A stretch of DNA of 64,000 bases from an uncultured Dorea sp. (lineage in GTDB: Bacteria; Bacillota; Clostridia; Lachnospirales; Lachnospiraceae). Below are positions 41,283 through 49,962 of the stretch, in pieces. The translations under genes were made by a program, and so were the position numbers. Numbering within the stretch: the stretch's first letter is position 1; the number at the start of each line of letters is the position of its first letter. Under the pieces are notes generated by a model. That model had not been told where the DNA came from and did not search any database. It worked only from the letters and a program-made list of their open reading frames with translations. Location: contig CAJUMF010000019.1 of the NCBI GenBank assembly GCA_910586965.1, forward strand, positions 1 to 64,000, read 5' to 3'.

Positions 41283-43157
41283 TTATACCCGTACCATCTC
41301 CCCGGAATTCTCGGGAATTCCTGATGGGAACAGTGCTTCAAACTCTTCCCTGGAAATCTTCTCCTTCTCCAAAAGAAGCTCCGCACATGCATGAAGTACA
41401 CCATCGTACTCTCGTATAATCGCCTTCGCCTTCTTGTAACATTCATCAATGATACGCTTTACTTCCTGGTCGATGACTGTTGCAATACTCTCTCCATATC
41501 CTCTCTGTGCATGTGCAAGGTCGCGTCCGATAAACACCTCATCACTGTCATTATCATAATTGACAAGACCAACCGTCTCAGACATCCCGAACTTAGTCAC
41601 CATCGACTTCGCAAGGCTGGTAGCCTGCTTAATGTCCTGTGAAGCACCTGTGGTAATATCGTCAAACACTTCCTCCTCCGCAACACGTCCGCCAAGAGAT
41701 ACGATAATATCCTGAAGCATCTTTCCCTTTGTATTAAACATCTCATCCTTTTCAGGAAGCGGCATCGTATAACCTCCCGCTCCTCCGGTCGGAATGATCG
41801 ACACACTGTAGACCGGTCCTACATCCGGAAGCACATGGAACAAGATCGCATGACCCGCTTCATGAAATGCAGTAATCTTTTTCTCCTTGTCAGAGATAAC
41901 CCGGCTCTTCTTCTCGGCACCGATACCTACTTTAACAAAAGCTTTTTTAATATCCTCCTGCATCAAAAATACCCGGTTATCCTTTGCCGCAAGTATAGCT
42001 GCTTCATTCAGAAGATTCTCAAGATCTGCACCTGTAAATCCCGCTGTCGTCTGAGCAATCTGCTTTAGATCAATCTCTTCGCTGAGAGGTTTTCCTTTCG
42101 CATGGACGGCAAGAATCTCCTCCCTGCCCTTTACATCCGGACGCCCGACCATAACCTTTCGGTCAAACCTTCCCGGACGCAAAATTGCAGGATCCAGGAT
42201 ATCAACCCTGTTCGTCGCTGCCATAACGATGATTCCTTCATTCACACCGAATCCATCCATCTCCACCAAAAGTTGGTTAAGAGTCTGCTCTCTCTCGTCA
42301 TGTCCGCCGCCCATACCTGTACCTCTGCGGCGGGCAACTGCATCAATCTCATCTATAAATATAATACACGGCGCATTTTTCTTCGCTTCCTCAAACAAAT
42401 CCCTGACACGGGAAGCACCCACGCCGACAAACATTTCTACAAAATCAGACCCGGAAATTGTAAAAAACGGAACTCCCGCCTCTCCCGCTACCGCCTTCGC
42501 AAGCAGCGTCTTTCCGGTTCCCGGCGGTCCTACAAGGAGGACGCCTTTGGGAATCCTTGCGCCAACCTGAATATATTTTTTGGGAGATTTCAGGAAATCC
42601 ACAATCTCCTCCAGCTCCTCTTTCTCTTCCTGCAGCCCTGCCACCTTCGAAAAAGTCACGCTGTTTTCTCCGTCTCTGCTCAGCTTCGCCCGGCTCTTTC
42701 CAAAGTTCATTGCCTTCGCATTCGCACTGCCGCCCTGACGGTTCATAAGCATAAATATAAGTGCGATTCCGCCAATCATCAAAAGCATCGGGACAATCGT
42801 ATTCGCAAACCAGCTCTCCTGTGGAACATTCGACATCGTATAATTCTCGATTCCATTATTCCTGAGAACTTTTTGGACCTCATTGACATCAGAAGCATAG
42901 AGATACCTTGTCTCCGTATCTGATCCATCCATGCCGCTTCTAAGCTCAATCTCAACCCGCCCGGTAGGGACATTCTTATTCTGGGTAATGTGAATAGACT
43001 TTACATCCTCGCCTGCGATTATCGATTCAAACTGTTTCCAATTTATCTCACTGTCCCTCTGATCCATCTGGTTCGTAAACCACAGGGCACCAAACAAAAA
43101 TAATATAAACACCAGCACGCTCACGCCGCTGATTCCTCTGCTCCTTCTCTCGTTCAA
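41283..43157 (-). CDS. ftsH: ATP-dependent zinc metalloprotease FtsH
   Basis: This 624-residue membrane AAA+ protease removes damaged membrane and regulatory proteins. Two N-terminal helices (about 10-28 and 125-145) frame an outer domain. The ATPase has Walker A GPPGTGKT, Walker B IIFIDEID, the pore motif FVEMFVGVG and SRH arginines. The protease has zinc site HEAGH and a downstream Asp ligand region. The start is a TTG (NERRSRGISG) with GGAGG upstream. The order tilS-hpt-ftsH is conserved in Bacillota, and the gene follows the damaged hpt by 15 bases. Confidence 0.97.
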   Translation of the reverse strand: MNERRSRGISGVSVLVFILFLFGALWFTNQMDQRDSEINWKQFESIIAGEDVKSIHITQNKNVPTGRVEIELRSGMDGSDTETRYLYASDVNEVQKVLRNNGIENYTMSNVPQESWFANTIVPMLLMIGGIALIFMLMNRQGGSANAKAMNFGKSRAKLSRDGENSVTFSKVAGLQEEKEELEEIVDFLKSPKKYIQVGARIPKGVLLVGPPGTGKTLLAKAVAGEAGVPFFTISGSDFVEMFVGVGASRVRDLFEEAKKNAPCIIFIDEIDAVARRRGTGMGGGHDEREQTLNQLLVEMDGFGVNEGIIVMAATNRVDILDPAILRPGRFDRKVMVGRPDVKGREEILAVHAKGKPLSEEIDLKQIAQTTAGFTGADLENLLNEAAILAAKDNRVFLMQEDIKKAFVKVGIGAEKKSRVISDKEKKITAFHEAGHAILFHVLPDVGPVYSVSIIPTGGAGGYTMPLPEKDEMFNTKGKMLQDIIVSLGGRVAEEEVFDDITTGASQDIKQATSLAKSMVTKFGMSETVGLVNYDNDSDEVFIGRDLAHAQRGYGESIATVIDQEVKRIIDECYKKAKAIIREYDGVLHACAELLLEKEKISREEFEALFPSGIPENSGEMVRV

Positions 43158-43172
43158 CTCCTAAGCCTCCTT

Positions 43173-43436
43173 CTACTCAACACCCTCTACAACACCGATG
43201 TATGGTAGATTTCTATATTTCTGTGCGTAATCAAGCCCGTACCCAACCACAAATTCATCTGGTATCTCGTATCCTACATAATCAACCTTCACATCCTTCA
43301 CTCTGCGCTCCGGCTTGTCAAGAAGCGTACAGAGCTTTAAGCTTCCGGCATAATCTTCACTGATCTGCCGCCCGAGCTCTTCAATTCTCTTCGCAGCCTT
43401 CTCCTCCGGGATCAATACTTTTATTGTCTGCGCCAT
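43173..43436 (-). pseudogene. hpt: hypoxanthine phosphoribosyltransferase with in-frame central deletion
   Basis: The frame encodes 87 residues; normal enzymes have about 175-180. The N-terminal part (QTIKVLIPEEKAAKRIEELGRQISEDYAG) and the C-terminal part (SLKLCTLLDKPERR, then VGYEIPDEFVVGYGLDYAQKYRNLPYIG) are clear Hpt ends, but they join directly. The missing centre of about 88 residues would hold the flavour strand, the flexible loop SYG and the PRPP-binding motif VLIVEDIIDSG. The frame is intact across the junction. Without the PRPP loop it cannot salvage hypoxanthine or guanine. It overlaps the end of tilS by 56 bases and sits in its normal place before ftsH. An assembly error by collapse is an alternative to a true deletion. 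Confidence 0.85.
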
Positions 43437-44778
43437 CCCTTTCTCCTCCGTAAATAGTAATTTCCAATATTCGTTCTGTATGGTCTGTAACTTGATATGC
43501 CTGACTCTTCCTGTAGCCTACGATCCACATGATCTCTCTTCCATCTGCCACAAGCCATATACTATCTCTGACTTCCCGTGGAATTTTGGCATTAATAAAG
43601 TACTGTTTTAGCTTCTGGGTCCTGCCCTCTTTATCTATCACTATATAATCCCCGGGCTTACGGTGTCTGATTTTTACAGTATTGCTAATTATATCATAAT
43701 CAAACCAATTCGTGTAGTTTTTTTGCGAAAATGTTACCGAATCTACATTTTTTTTGATAAATCTCATCTGAAATACAGGTTTTTCTTCTCTTGCTGCTCC
43801 CTTTTTCTCCCGAATCCAAAGCCCCTCATAGTTTCGCACTGCCTCCAAACCGTACGGCAGATCCACTCTGCGTCCCACCTGACGCGTCAAAAGCTCCTGC
43901 AGCATTTTTACATGTATCTCTTCTATATCCTTACTTTTGCCGGCTGCACTGCAGACAATCCTATGAAGCACCCCGGATTTTAAAGCGCCCGGCACCTGTT
44001 CATACAACTCTTTTACAACAATTATTCTGTCATCTTCCTCCCTTTTCGTGCACGCCTTTACATATTTTTCTGTCTCCGATTCTATATATTGCCCAATACT
44101 TTGAAGCTTAGCGGCACACTCTGCAATATGAAGCACTGCTTTTTCATTAACATTCTCTTCCAGATATGGAAGCACGCGATTTCGAATCCGGTTCCTTGTA
44201 TATCCCTCCTCCAGATTGGTTTCATCCGTACAATAAGATATTCCCCTTTTTTCTAGATATGATTCAATCTCTATGCGTTCCAGACAAAGTAACGGACGAA
44301 TCCATACGCCATTTTTCGGCGAAATCCCCCCCATTCCTTTCAGGCCTGCCCCACGGCACAGATTCCACAGCACTGTCTCCGCATTATCATTCTTATGGTG
44401 TGCCAATGCAATGCATGTCCCCCCCTGCTGCCTCATTACTTTCACAAAGCAATCCCTTCTCACCTTGCGTCCTGCTTCCTCCAGTGTAAGTTTGTGTTCC
44501 TTTGCATAATCTTTCACATTTTCATGATATACAAAAAGCTCTACATTCTCCTTCTCACAGACGTCCCGCACATAAGCTTCGTCTCTGTCAGCCGTCCCCT
44601 CTCTCAATCCATGATGGATATGCACGGCAGCAATCTCAAAACCGATTTCTGACTTCAGCATTAAAAGCATAAAAAGCAGACATATGGAATCTGCTCCTCC
44701 CGATACGCCTGCAATCACTTTATCCTTCGCCCCTAGCATCTGCCATGCTCTAATATACTCTCTGACTTTCTTATACAT
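43381..44778 (-). CDS. tilS: tRNA(Ile)-lysidine synthase
   Basis: This 465-residue enzyme attaches lysine to C34 of the tRNA-Ile CAU anticodon so that it reads AUA. The PP-loop is SGGADS at about 31-36, followed by HIHHGLREGTADRDEAYV and ALAHHKNDNAETVLWNLCRGAGLKG, all typical. The C-terminal TilS domain has KPGDYIVIDKEGRTQKLKQYF. Length is normal. The end overlaps the start of the damaged hpt, a usual feature of this cluster. It should be essential in bacteria with this tRNA. Confidence 0.95.
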   Translation of the reverse strand: MYKKVREYIRAWQMLGAKDKVIAGVSGGADSICLLFMLLMLKSEIGFEIAAVHIHHGLREGTADRDEAYVRDVCEKENVELFVYHENVKDYAKEHKLTLEEAGRKVRRDCFVKVMRQQGGTCIALAHHKNDNAETVLWNLCRGAGLKGMGGISPKNGVWIRPLLCLERIEIESYLEKRGISYCTDETNLEEGYTRNRIRNRVLPYLEENVNEKAVLHIAECAAKLQSIGQYIESETEKYVKACTKREEDDRIIVVKELYEQVPGALKSGVLHRIVCSAAGKSKDIEEIHVKMLQELLTRQVGRRVDLPYGLEAVRNYEGLWIREKKGAAREEKPVFQMRFIKKNVDSVTFSQKNYTNWFDYDIISNTVKIRHRKPGDYIVIDKEGRTQKLKQYFINAKIPREVRDSIWLVADGREIMWIVGYRKSQAYQVTDHTERILEITIYGGERDGADNKSIDPGGEGCEEN

Positions 44779-44852
44779 TTTCCGACCTTTTGTTTAAAAT
44801 ATTATTAAATCACGTCTTAAATATATAAAATTTCTGTCCAAAATGCAAGTAA

Positions 44853-46256
44853 TTATAATTTCCACAATCCAACCGCCATGATCGTCATATCGTCTGTGGG
44901 CTTCTCTCCGCTCCATTCCAACACTTTCCCTAACAGACAGTGCGCCAGTTCCTTGGGATTCACCGTATTCGCCTCCCTGATAAATTCTGCCATCAAAGTA
45001 TCCTGCTCCTTCGCCGGAAGCGCGTCCATAACCCCATCCGTCACCATAATAACAAAGTCGCCTGACGAAAGCTTCTTTTCTACAGCTTCAATCTCCATAT
45101 CCTTGATCACTCCGATGGGAAGAGTTGCAGAAGCTATCCTTTCCACACTGTCCGCCCTTTTAATAAATGTAGTAGATGCCCCAGCCTTTACGAATTCGCA
45201 GCACCCCGTATACAGATCAAACAAACAGACATCGATTGTAGAAAACCTGACATCCTCTCTTCCAATGACCAGTGCGGTGTTCATGATCTCAATCGCCATC
45301 TTTGCCGGAAATCCCGCCTCCAAAAGCTCTTCCAGCATTTCTACTACCATCGTACTCTCCCTACATGCCTCCTCCCCGGAACCCATACCGTCAGAGATTG
45401 CCATCCCCTTTTTCCCCCCTGGCAGATCCACCATGAGGAAAGTATCCCCGGAAGTCTGCTCACAATCTTTGCCGATCTTCGCGACCCCTTGCAATGTCTG
45501 AAAGCGGGCGCTCTCAACACAAGCTATCGTACAATACTGTGCCCCCACGATGGGGCGCTCCCCCTGCTGGGGCATCATCACCCTTCCAACACATCCTCCC
45601 ACTTCATAGGCAAGCTCCTTCGTTGCCACGCAAATTCCCTTTGTGGCTTTCACCGTCAAATGTATCTCATACTTACCCTGCGCTGTGATATAAAACACCG
45701 AAGAAAGCATTTTGATACCTATCTTTTTCAGACGGTTTTTTATCTTTTTTTCCAGATGCTCGTCCTCAAAAATGCCCGCATCCAGCTCTCGCGTCGTATA
45801 TTGGAGGAGCTTTGCAAAGCTGTTAAGCTGTCCCGCGAATCCTTCCCTGTTTTGCACGATCTTGTTATTCCAAAGAAGAATCTTTTTGGCATTCTCATAG
45901 ACTTCCAGCGTCTCCCTGAGAAATCTCGGCGCAAAAATACATTTTTTCTGAAGTCCTCTTTTCAGCTCTATATTCAGCTCTGCCCCGTAATCTTCCACCG
46001 CACAGAGAATCTCATACATCATCTGATATGTGTAGATTCTGTTCTCCTGCAGGCAGGACTCTCTTCGCTCGCAATTCTCACACACCTTGTCCGTAACTTT
46101 CCCGAACATCTCCTCGAACTCCTCTTTGGAAAACGTCCCCTTATAGCCTTCCAATGTAAAAAAAGTCTTCGAAAGATGCACCATCGAATCCGCAAATTTA
46201 TCCATCTGTATCACATACGGGTTTAAAAATGCACCCTTTTCCTTAATCTCTCCCAT
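44853..46256 (-). CDS. spoIIE: SpoIIE-like serine phosphatase lacking the membrane domain
   Basis: This 467-residue protein matches the middle and C-terminal parts of SpoIIE. The PP2C phosphatase domain is intact: AISDGMGSGEEA, DVCLFDLYTG, KAGASTTFIKR, DFVIMVTDGVMDALP and DDMTIMAVGLW. The central part includes a cysteine set CENCERRESC near residue 60. B. subtilis SpoIIE has about 827 residues with ten membrane helices first; here there are none, and only 87 bases separate it from divIC. The ATG has AGGGGAG as ribosome site. In sporulation SpoIIE dephosphorylates SpoIIAA to free sigma-F in the forespore. A soluble form would need another way to reach the septum. Confidence 0.9.
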   Translation of the reverse strand: MGEIKEKGAFLNPYVIQMDKFADSMVHLSKTFFTLEGYKGTFSKEEFEEMFGKVTDKVCENCERRESCLQENRIYTYQMMYEILCAVEDYGAELNIELKRGLQKKCIFAPRFLRETLEVYENAKKILLWNNKIVQNREGFAGQLNSFAKLLQYTTRELDAGIFEDEHLEKKIKNRLKKIGIKMLSSVFYITAQGKYEIHLTVKATKGICVATKELAYEVGGCVGRVMMPQQGERPIVGAQYCTIACVESARFQTLQGVAKIGKDCEQTSGDTFLMVDLPGGKKGMAISDGMGSGEEACRESTMVVEMLEELLEAGFPAKMAIEIMNTALVIGREDVRFSTIDVCLFDLYTGCCEFVKAGASTTFIKRADSVERIASATLPIGVIKDMEIEAVEKKLSSGDFVIMVTDGVMDALPAKEQDTLMAEFIREANTVNPKELAHCLLGKVLEWSGEKPTDDMTIMAVGLWKL

Positions 46257-46293
46257 CTTGATCTACTCCCCTTGCAATCTATCCAATGATGAT

Positions 46294-46326
46294 AAAAAAT
46301 AGCTTTAGGATATATATCCTAAAGCT
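46294..46326 (-). terminator. terminator of divIC
   Basis: A perfect 10-bp stem AGCTTTAGGA/TCCTAAAGCT with a 6-base loop TATATA is followed on the minus strand by ATTTTTT. It separates divIC from the spoIIE-like gene. Confidence 0.9.
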
Positions 46327-46343
46327 TATCTTTCGTACCGGCA

Positions 46344-46673
46344 TCACTTTGCCTTAAATATAGTTTCATCTTCGTAAACCAGACCTAGTTTCTCTCTGGC
46401 TATATCCTCCACGTACGCATCCGTACCTACGTAGTCTTCCAGCTTATCGATCTCTTTCGCCTTCTGCTTCTCTTCTTTTATCTGCTGCTGCAATTCTATC
46501 TCCTGCTCTTTGTATGCTTTCTCCTTAGCCTTAAGCGTCATACTGTTCACCAGTACAATAGCGCCCATCAGTATGATCACAACACTGACTATAAGCACAC
46601 TTCTCTTGTGTCCTCTGATACGCCTCCTGTGCCTGCTGTTCCTCTGGCGGCGCTCCCTATCCATCTTTTTCAT
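46344..46673 (-). CDS. divIC: septum formation initiator protein DivIC/FtsB family
   Basis: This is a 109-residue single-pass membrane protein. A very basic cytoplasmic head (RERRQRNSRHRRRIRGHKR) leads to one helix at about 26-46, then a coiled coil (EKAYKEQEIELQQQIKEEKQ) and the family end YVGTDAYVEDIAREKLGLV. It belongs to the divisome core with FtsL and DivIB. Its place between yabQ and spoIIE is as in B. subtilis. Confidence 0.92.
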   Translation of the reverse strand: MKKMDRERRQRNSRHRRRIRGHKRSVLIVSVVIILMGAIVLVNSMTLKAKEKAYKEQEIELQQQIKEEKQKAKEIDKLEDYVGTDAYVEDIAREKLGLVYEDETIFKAK

Positions 46674-46798
46674 AATTTATACTCACCCTTGCCGAAAGGC
46701 TCAAACCATCTCATTAATTAATCCTTATCTTATCTTCTTTTTCTCATTTTCGCAACACTAAAAAAAGAATATCTCCTCAAATTAACGTAGATTTTTTT

Positions 46799-47083
46799 TC
46801 ACCCTTTTTTTAAACGCCTCAATACAGCTTCACAAAATAGCGTTCCAAATACAAGCCCTAGTATAAAATACCATCGAATACTACCATCACTTGTATGGTA
46901 AATTTGCACAAACACATACAGCGCAGCTCCAACCCAGAAAATCAGATCCTCAACTCCGATAAAAATAAGACTGTGCTCTACTAACTGACGGAAAATACCG
47001 ATGCTGCGATAAATAAGCCGCAGCATGATACCGGTAACTACCGATACCAGAAATATGATCAATTCACCTTGGATCTCCGGCAT
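46799..47083 (-). CDS. yabQ: sporulation protein YabQ
   Basis: This is a 94-residue membrane protein with three hydrophobic segments (LIIFLVSVVTGIMLRLIY, LIFWVGAALYVFVQIY, RWYFILGLVFGTLFCEAVL). The FWVGAAL/Y-rich pattern and the gene position after yabP identify it. In B. subtilis it is needed for spore cortex formation. It is shorter than many YabQ proteins but complete in pattern. It begins 3 bases after yabP. Confidence 0.88.
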   Translation of the reverse strand: MPEIQGELIIFLVSVVTGIMLRLIYRSIGIFRQLVEHSLIFIGVEDLIFWVGAALYVFVQIYHTSDGSIRWYFILGLVFGTLFCEAVLRRLKKG

Positions 47084-47086
47084 TTG

Positions 47087-47380
47087 TCACCTGAAAAGCT
47101 TAGAAAACAGGTTCTCCCCCTGCTTCACTCCCGCATGGACATCCGAATAAGAGATGCTGTCAATATTCCCCGACATATCCACTTCACCTTTTTCAAGATT
47201 CAGACGATTCACATGCAGATCCGTTCCCTTCACCATCATCATCCCCTGCTCCGTCTCCAGAAGAATCTCATTCAAATCAAAGGATAATACATCCAATACC
47301 CCTGTCACCAGACTCGTCTTACGGTTATTTACAACCAGTTTATGATTTTTTTGTGTGGTCCTGTCTTCCATACACATCAC
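47087..47380 (-). CDS. yabP: sporulation protein YabP
   Basis: This is a 97-residue soluble protein with the family core KLVVNNRKTSLVTGVLDVLSFD followed by EILLETEQGMMMVKGTDLHVNRLNLEKGEVDMSGNIDSISY. YabP and YqfC share this beta-rich fold and act in spore coat or cortex assembly. The gene is followed 3 bases later by yabQ. Its presence suggests the organism descends from spore formers and may still sporulate. Confidence 0.93.
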   Translation of the reverse strand: MMCMEDRTTQKNHKLVVNNRKTSLVTGVLDVLSFDLNEILLETEQGMMMVKGTDLHVNRLNLEKGEVDMSGNIDSISYSDVHAGVKQGENLFSKLFR

Positions 47381-47420
47381 AACCTTTCTTAATAATCATA
47401 TGAAAGGTTGTTCGTATTTA

Positions 47421-47660
47421 TTACAGATATTTGAACAGACTGGAAGCTTCTTCCTTTTTCGTAGTCTCCTTGATATCAAGGACTTCCACCTTCACAGCCC
47501 TCGTCCCGAACTGGATCTCTATAATATCGCCCGTCTTTACCTTTACCGAAGCTTTCGCGACGCTTCCGTTCACTATAACTCTTCCGGCATCACAAGCCTC
47601 ATTCGCCACTGTCCGTCTCTTGATCAGGCGTGATACTTTCAAAAATTTGTCCAATCTCAT
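47421..47660 (-). CDS. rqcP: S4-domain RNA-binding protein RqcP (YabO)
   Basis: This is a 79-residue protein consisting of one S4 domain: RLDKFLKVSRLIKRRTVANEACDAGRVIVNGSVAK, then a beta end. RqcP binds stalled 50S subunits together with RqcH in ribosome quality control. Length and position next to yabP are as in B. subtilis. Forty bases separate it from yabP. Confidence 0.92.
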   Translation of the reverse strand: MRLDKFLKVSRLIKRRTVANEACDAGRVIVNGSVAKASVKVKTGDIIEIQFGTRAVKVEVLDIKETTKKEEASSLFKYL

Positions 47661-47681
47661 ATTTTACCCCTCCCTGTAACT

Positions 47682-47711
47682 AAAAAGGCAGAGAGCCAAA
47701 GACCCTCTACC
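47682..47711 (-). terminator. terminator of the HU gene
   Basis: A 7-bp stem (ggcagag against ctctacc with one G-T pair) is followed on the minus strand by TTTTT. Confidence 0.75.
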
Positions 47712-47727
47712 CGTTTATCCTCATGAA

Positions 47728-48009
47728 TTACTCATTCACAGCATCCTTTAAAGCTTTTCCTGCTTTAAATTTTGGCGCTTTACAAGCTTCAATGCTCATA
47801 ACCTTGCCCGTCTGCGGATTTCTTCCTTCTCTCGCTGCTCTCTTTGTCACTTCAAAAGTACCAAAGCCTACTAACTGAACCTTATGCTCCTTTTTTAATT
47901 CTTCTGTTACAACATCAACAAAAGCCTTTAATGCCTTTTCGGAATCCTTCTTTGACAATTCTGCACTCTCCGCAATTGCTGCTACTAACTCTGTTTTGTT
48001 CATGGACAA
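47728..48009 (-). CDS. hup: DNA-binding protein HU
   Basis: This is a 93-residue nucleoid protein starting NKTELVAAIAESAELSKKDSEKAL, with the DNA-arm motif GFGTFEVTKRAAREGRNPQTGK and end APKFKAGKALKDAV. It bends DNA as a homodimer. It has its own strong promoter and terminator, so it is probably expressed as a single abundant transcript although it heads the rqcP-yabP cluster. Confidence 0.97.
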   Translation of the reverse strand: MSMNKTELVAAIAESAELSKKDSEKALKAFVDVVTEELKKEHKVQLVGFGTFEVTKRAAREGRNPQTGKVMSIEACKAPKFKAGKALKDAVNE

Positions 48010-48096
48010 TTTCCTCCTCTTGTTATCATCTAAAAACTATACCAGCTTTTCTTTTCAGCGTCCGCATATCTATATGCTTTTTGCGCCCATGATATA

Positions 48097-48125
48097 GTTA
48101 TACCTACTTTCCCACTGTTTGTCAA
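48097..48125 (-). promoter_or_regulatory. promoter of the HU gene
   Basis: TTGACA (complement of 48120-48125), a 17-base spacer and TATAAC (complement of 48097-48102), about 90 bases upstream of the ATG. Confidence 0.85.
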
Positions 48126-48180
48126 GGATATTTCCCCATTTTAAGCCGTTTTTGCTATTTGTATATATTTTCCAAAAAAC

Positions 48181-49911
48181 TTAAAGCATGGTGTTTATCA
48201 TCGCCAGAACTTTTTCTCCGAGACATTTGGACTTCTCATCTGCATCTTTAAGAGACGCTCCCTTGATTCCATAATAAAACTTCACCTTCGGTTCCGTTCC
48301 GGACGGTCTCACGCAAAGCCATGCATCATCCGTCAGATCATAATAGAGCACATTTGACGCCGGAAGCCCTGTACCGGTAACCTCACCTGTCTCAAGGTCT
48401 TTGATCGTATCTGCCTGATAATCCCGCGCCTTTAATACTTTGTATCCGCCAAACTCTGTCGGAGGGTTCTTTCTTAATGTCTCAAGGATCTCTTGGATCT
48501 TCTGAAGCCCTTCGATTCCTTTCAGCGTAATAGATTGGATATCATCTTTGTAATATCCATACTTCTCATACATGTCCACCATAGCATCCCACAAAGTCTT
48601 GCCCTGTGTCTTATAATAAGCCGCTACCTCACAAAGAGCCATCGTCGCAACAATCGCATCCTTATCTCTTGCATGTGTTCCGATCAGGCACCCATAGCTT
48701 TCCTCAAATCCAAACAGATAATTGCCCTTGCCTGATGTCTCGAACCCGAGAATCTGCTGTCCAATGTACTTAAATCCTGTGAGCACCTCGATAAGGCCTG
48801 CATGGTATTCCTTTGCAATAGCATCCGCCATATTAGAAGTAACTATAGTCTTGATCAAATATCCGTCATCCGGAAGTCCCTTAAGTTCCTTGCGCTGCCC
48901 GATTTCATAATCCGCAAGAAGACATCCCGACATATTGCCTGTTAACGTATGATATACTCCGTCCTTATCTTTAACGCGTACGCCAAGCCTGTCTGCGTCC
49001 GGATCCGTCGCAAGCACAAGATCTGCATCAATTTCTTCTGCCAACTTAAGACCAAGCTCAAACGCCTCCTCTGCCTCCGGGTTCGGATAAGAAACTGTAG
49101 GAAATTCTCCGTCGGGTAATTCCTGTTCTTTCACAACATAAACATTCTTAAAACCAAGCTCCTTTAAAATGCGCCGTGCCGGAACATTCCCCGTCCCATG
49201 AAGCGGACTGTATACAATCTTAATCTCATCGCCCACCGCGTCAATTGCATCCTGATGAAGCACCTGCGTTTTTAACTCCGCAATATATCCGTCATCAATA
49301 TCCGCTCCGATTACCTGATAAAGCCCGGACGCTTTGGCCTCATCTAATTCTATCGTCTTAACAGTGTTATAGTCTGTCACTGCCTTTACTTTATCCATAA
49401 TCCCTTTGTCATGGGGCGGTGTGATCTGGGCTCCATCCTCCCAATATACTTTATAACCATTATACTCCGGCGGATTATGGCTGGCAGTAATATTAATCCC
49501 GGCAATGCATCCAAGCTTCCTTACAGCATAGGAAAGTTCGGGGGTAGGACGGAGCGCATCAAATACATACGCCTTAATACCATTTGCCGCAAGACACAGT
49601 GCCGCCTCGTCTGCAAATTCCGGTGACATCCGTCTGGAATCATAGGCAATTGCCACTCCCTGCCCCTTCGCATCCTTTGCCGAAATATAATTCGCCAGTC
49701 CTTGCGTCGCCTTTCTGACTGTGTAGATATTCAGGCGGTTCGTTCCCGCACCGATAATACCTCTAAGCCCCGCAGTACCAAATTCGAGATCTTTGTAAAA
49801 ACGTTCTTTTATCTCATTATCGTCGTCTGCAATCTTCTTTAGTTCTTCCCTCGTTGCCTCATCAAAATATGGATTACTCATCCACTCTTCATACCGCTCG
49901 CGATATTCCAT
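48181..49911 (-). CDS. phosphoglucomutase/phosphomannomutase
   Basis: This 576-residue enzyme belongs to the alpha-D-phosphohexomutase family. The catalytic phosphoserine loop is ITASHNPPEYNGYKVYW. The metal loop is DPDADRLG, the sugar-binding loop GFEESYG and the phosphate-binding loop RPSGTEPKVKFY. The start phrase YREWMSNPYFD-like matches PgcA-type enzymes of Bacillota. It interconverts glucose 1- and 6-phosphate, feeding UDP-glucose and glycogen; glgB lies a few kb upstream on the same strand. The ribosome site is GAGGAGG. Confidence 0.95.
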   Translation of the reverse strand: MEYRERYEEWMSNPYFDEATREELKKIADDDNEIKERFYKDLEFGTAGLRGIIGAGTNRLNIYTVRKATQGLANYISAKDAKGQGVAIAYDSRRMSPEFADEAALCLAANGIKAYVFDALRPTPELSYAVRKLGCIAGINITASHNPPEYNGYKVYWEDGAQITPPHDKGIMDKVKAVTDYNTVKTIELDEAKASGLYQVIGADIDDGYIAELKTQVLHQDAIDAVGDEIKIVYSPLHGTGNVPARRILKELGFKNVYVVKEQELPDGEFPTVSYPNPEAEEAFELGLKLAEEIDADLVLATDPDADRLGVRVKDKDGVYHTLTGNMSGCLLADYEIGQRKELKGLPDDGYLIKTIVTSNMADAIAKEYHAGLIEVLTGFKYIGQQILGFETSGKGNYLFGFEESYGCLIGTHARDKDAIVATMALCEVAAYYKTQGKTLWDAMVDMYEKYGYYKDDIQSITLKGIEGLQKIQEILETLRKNPPTEFGGYKVLKARDYQADTIKDLETGEVTGTGLPASNVLYYDLTDDAWLCVRPSGTEPKVKFYYGIKGASLKDADEKSKCLGEKVLAMINTML

Positions 49912-49962
49912 ATATGTACCTCCTCGTCTTGCTATTACTGTAAATTATTATACACCAACCGC

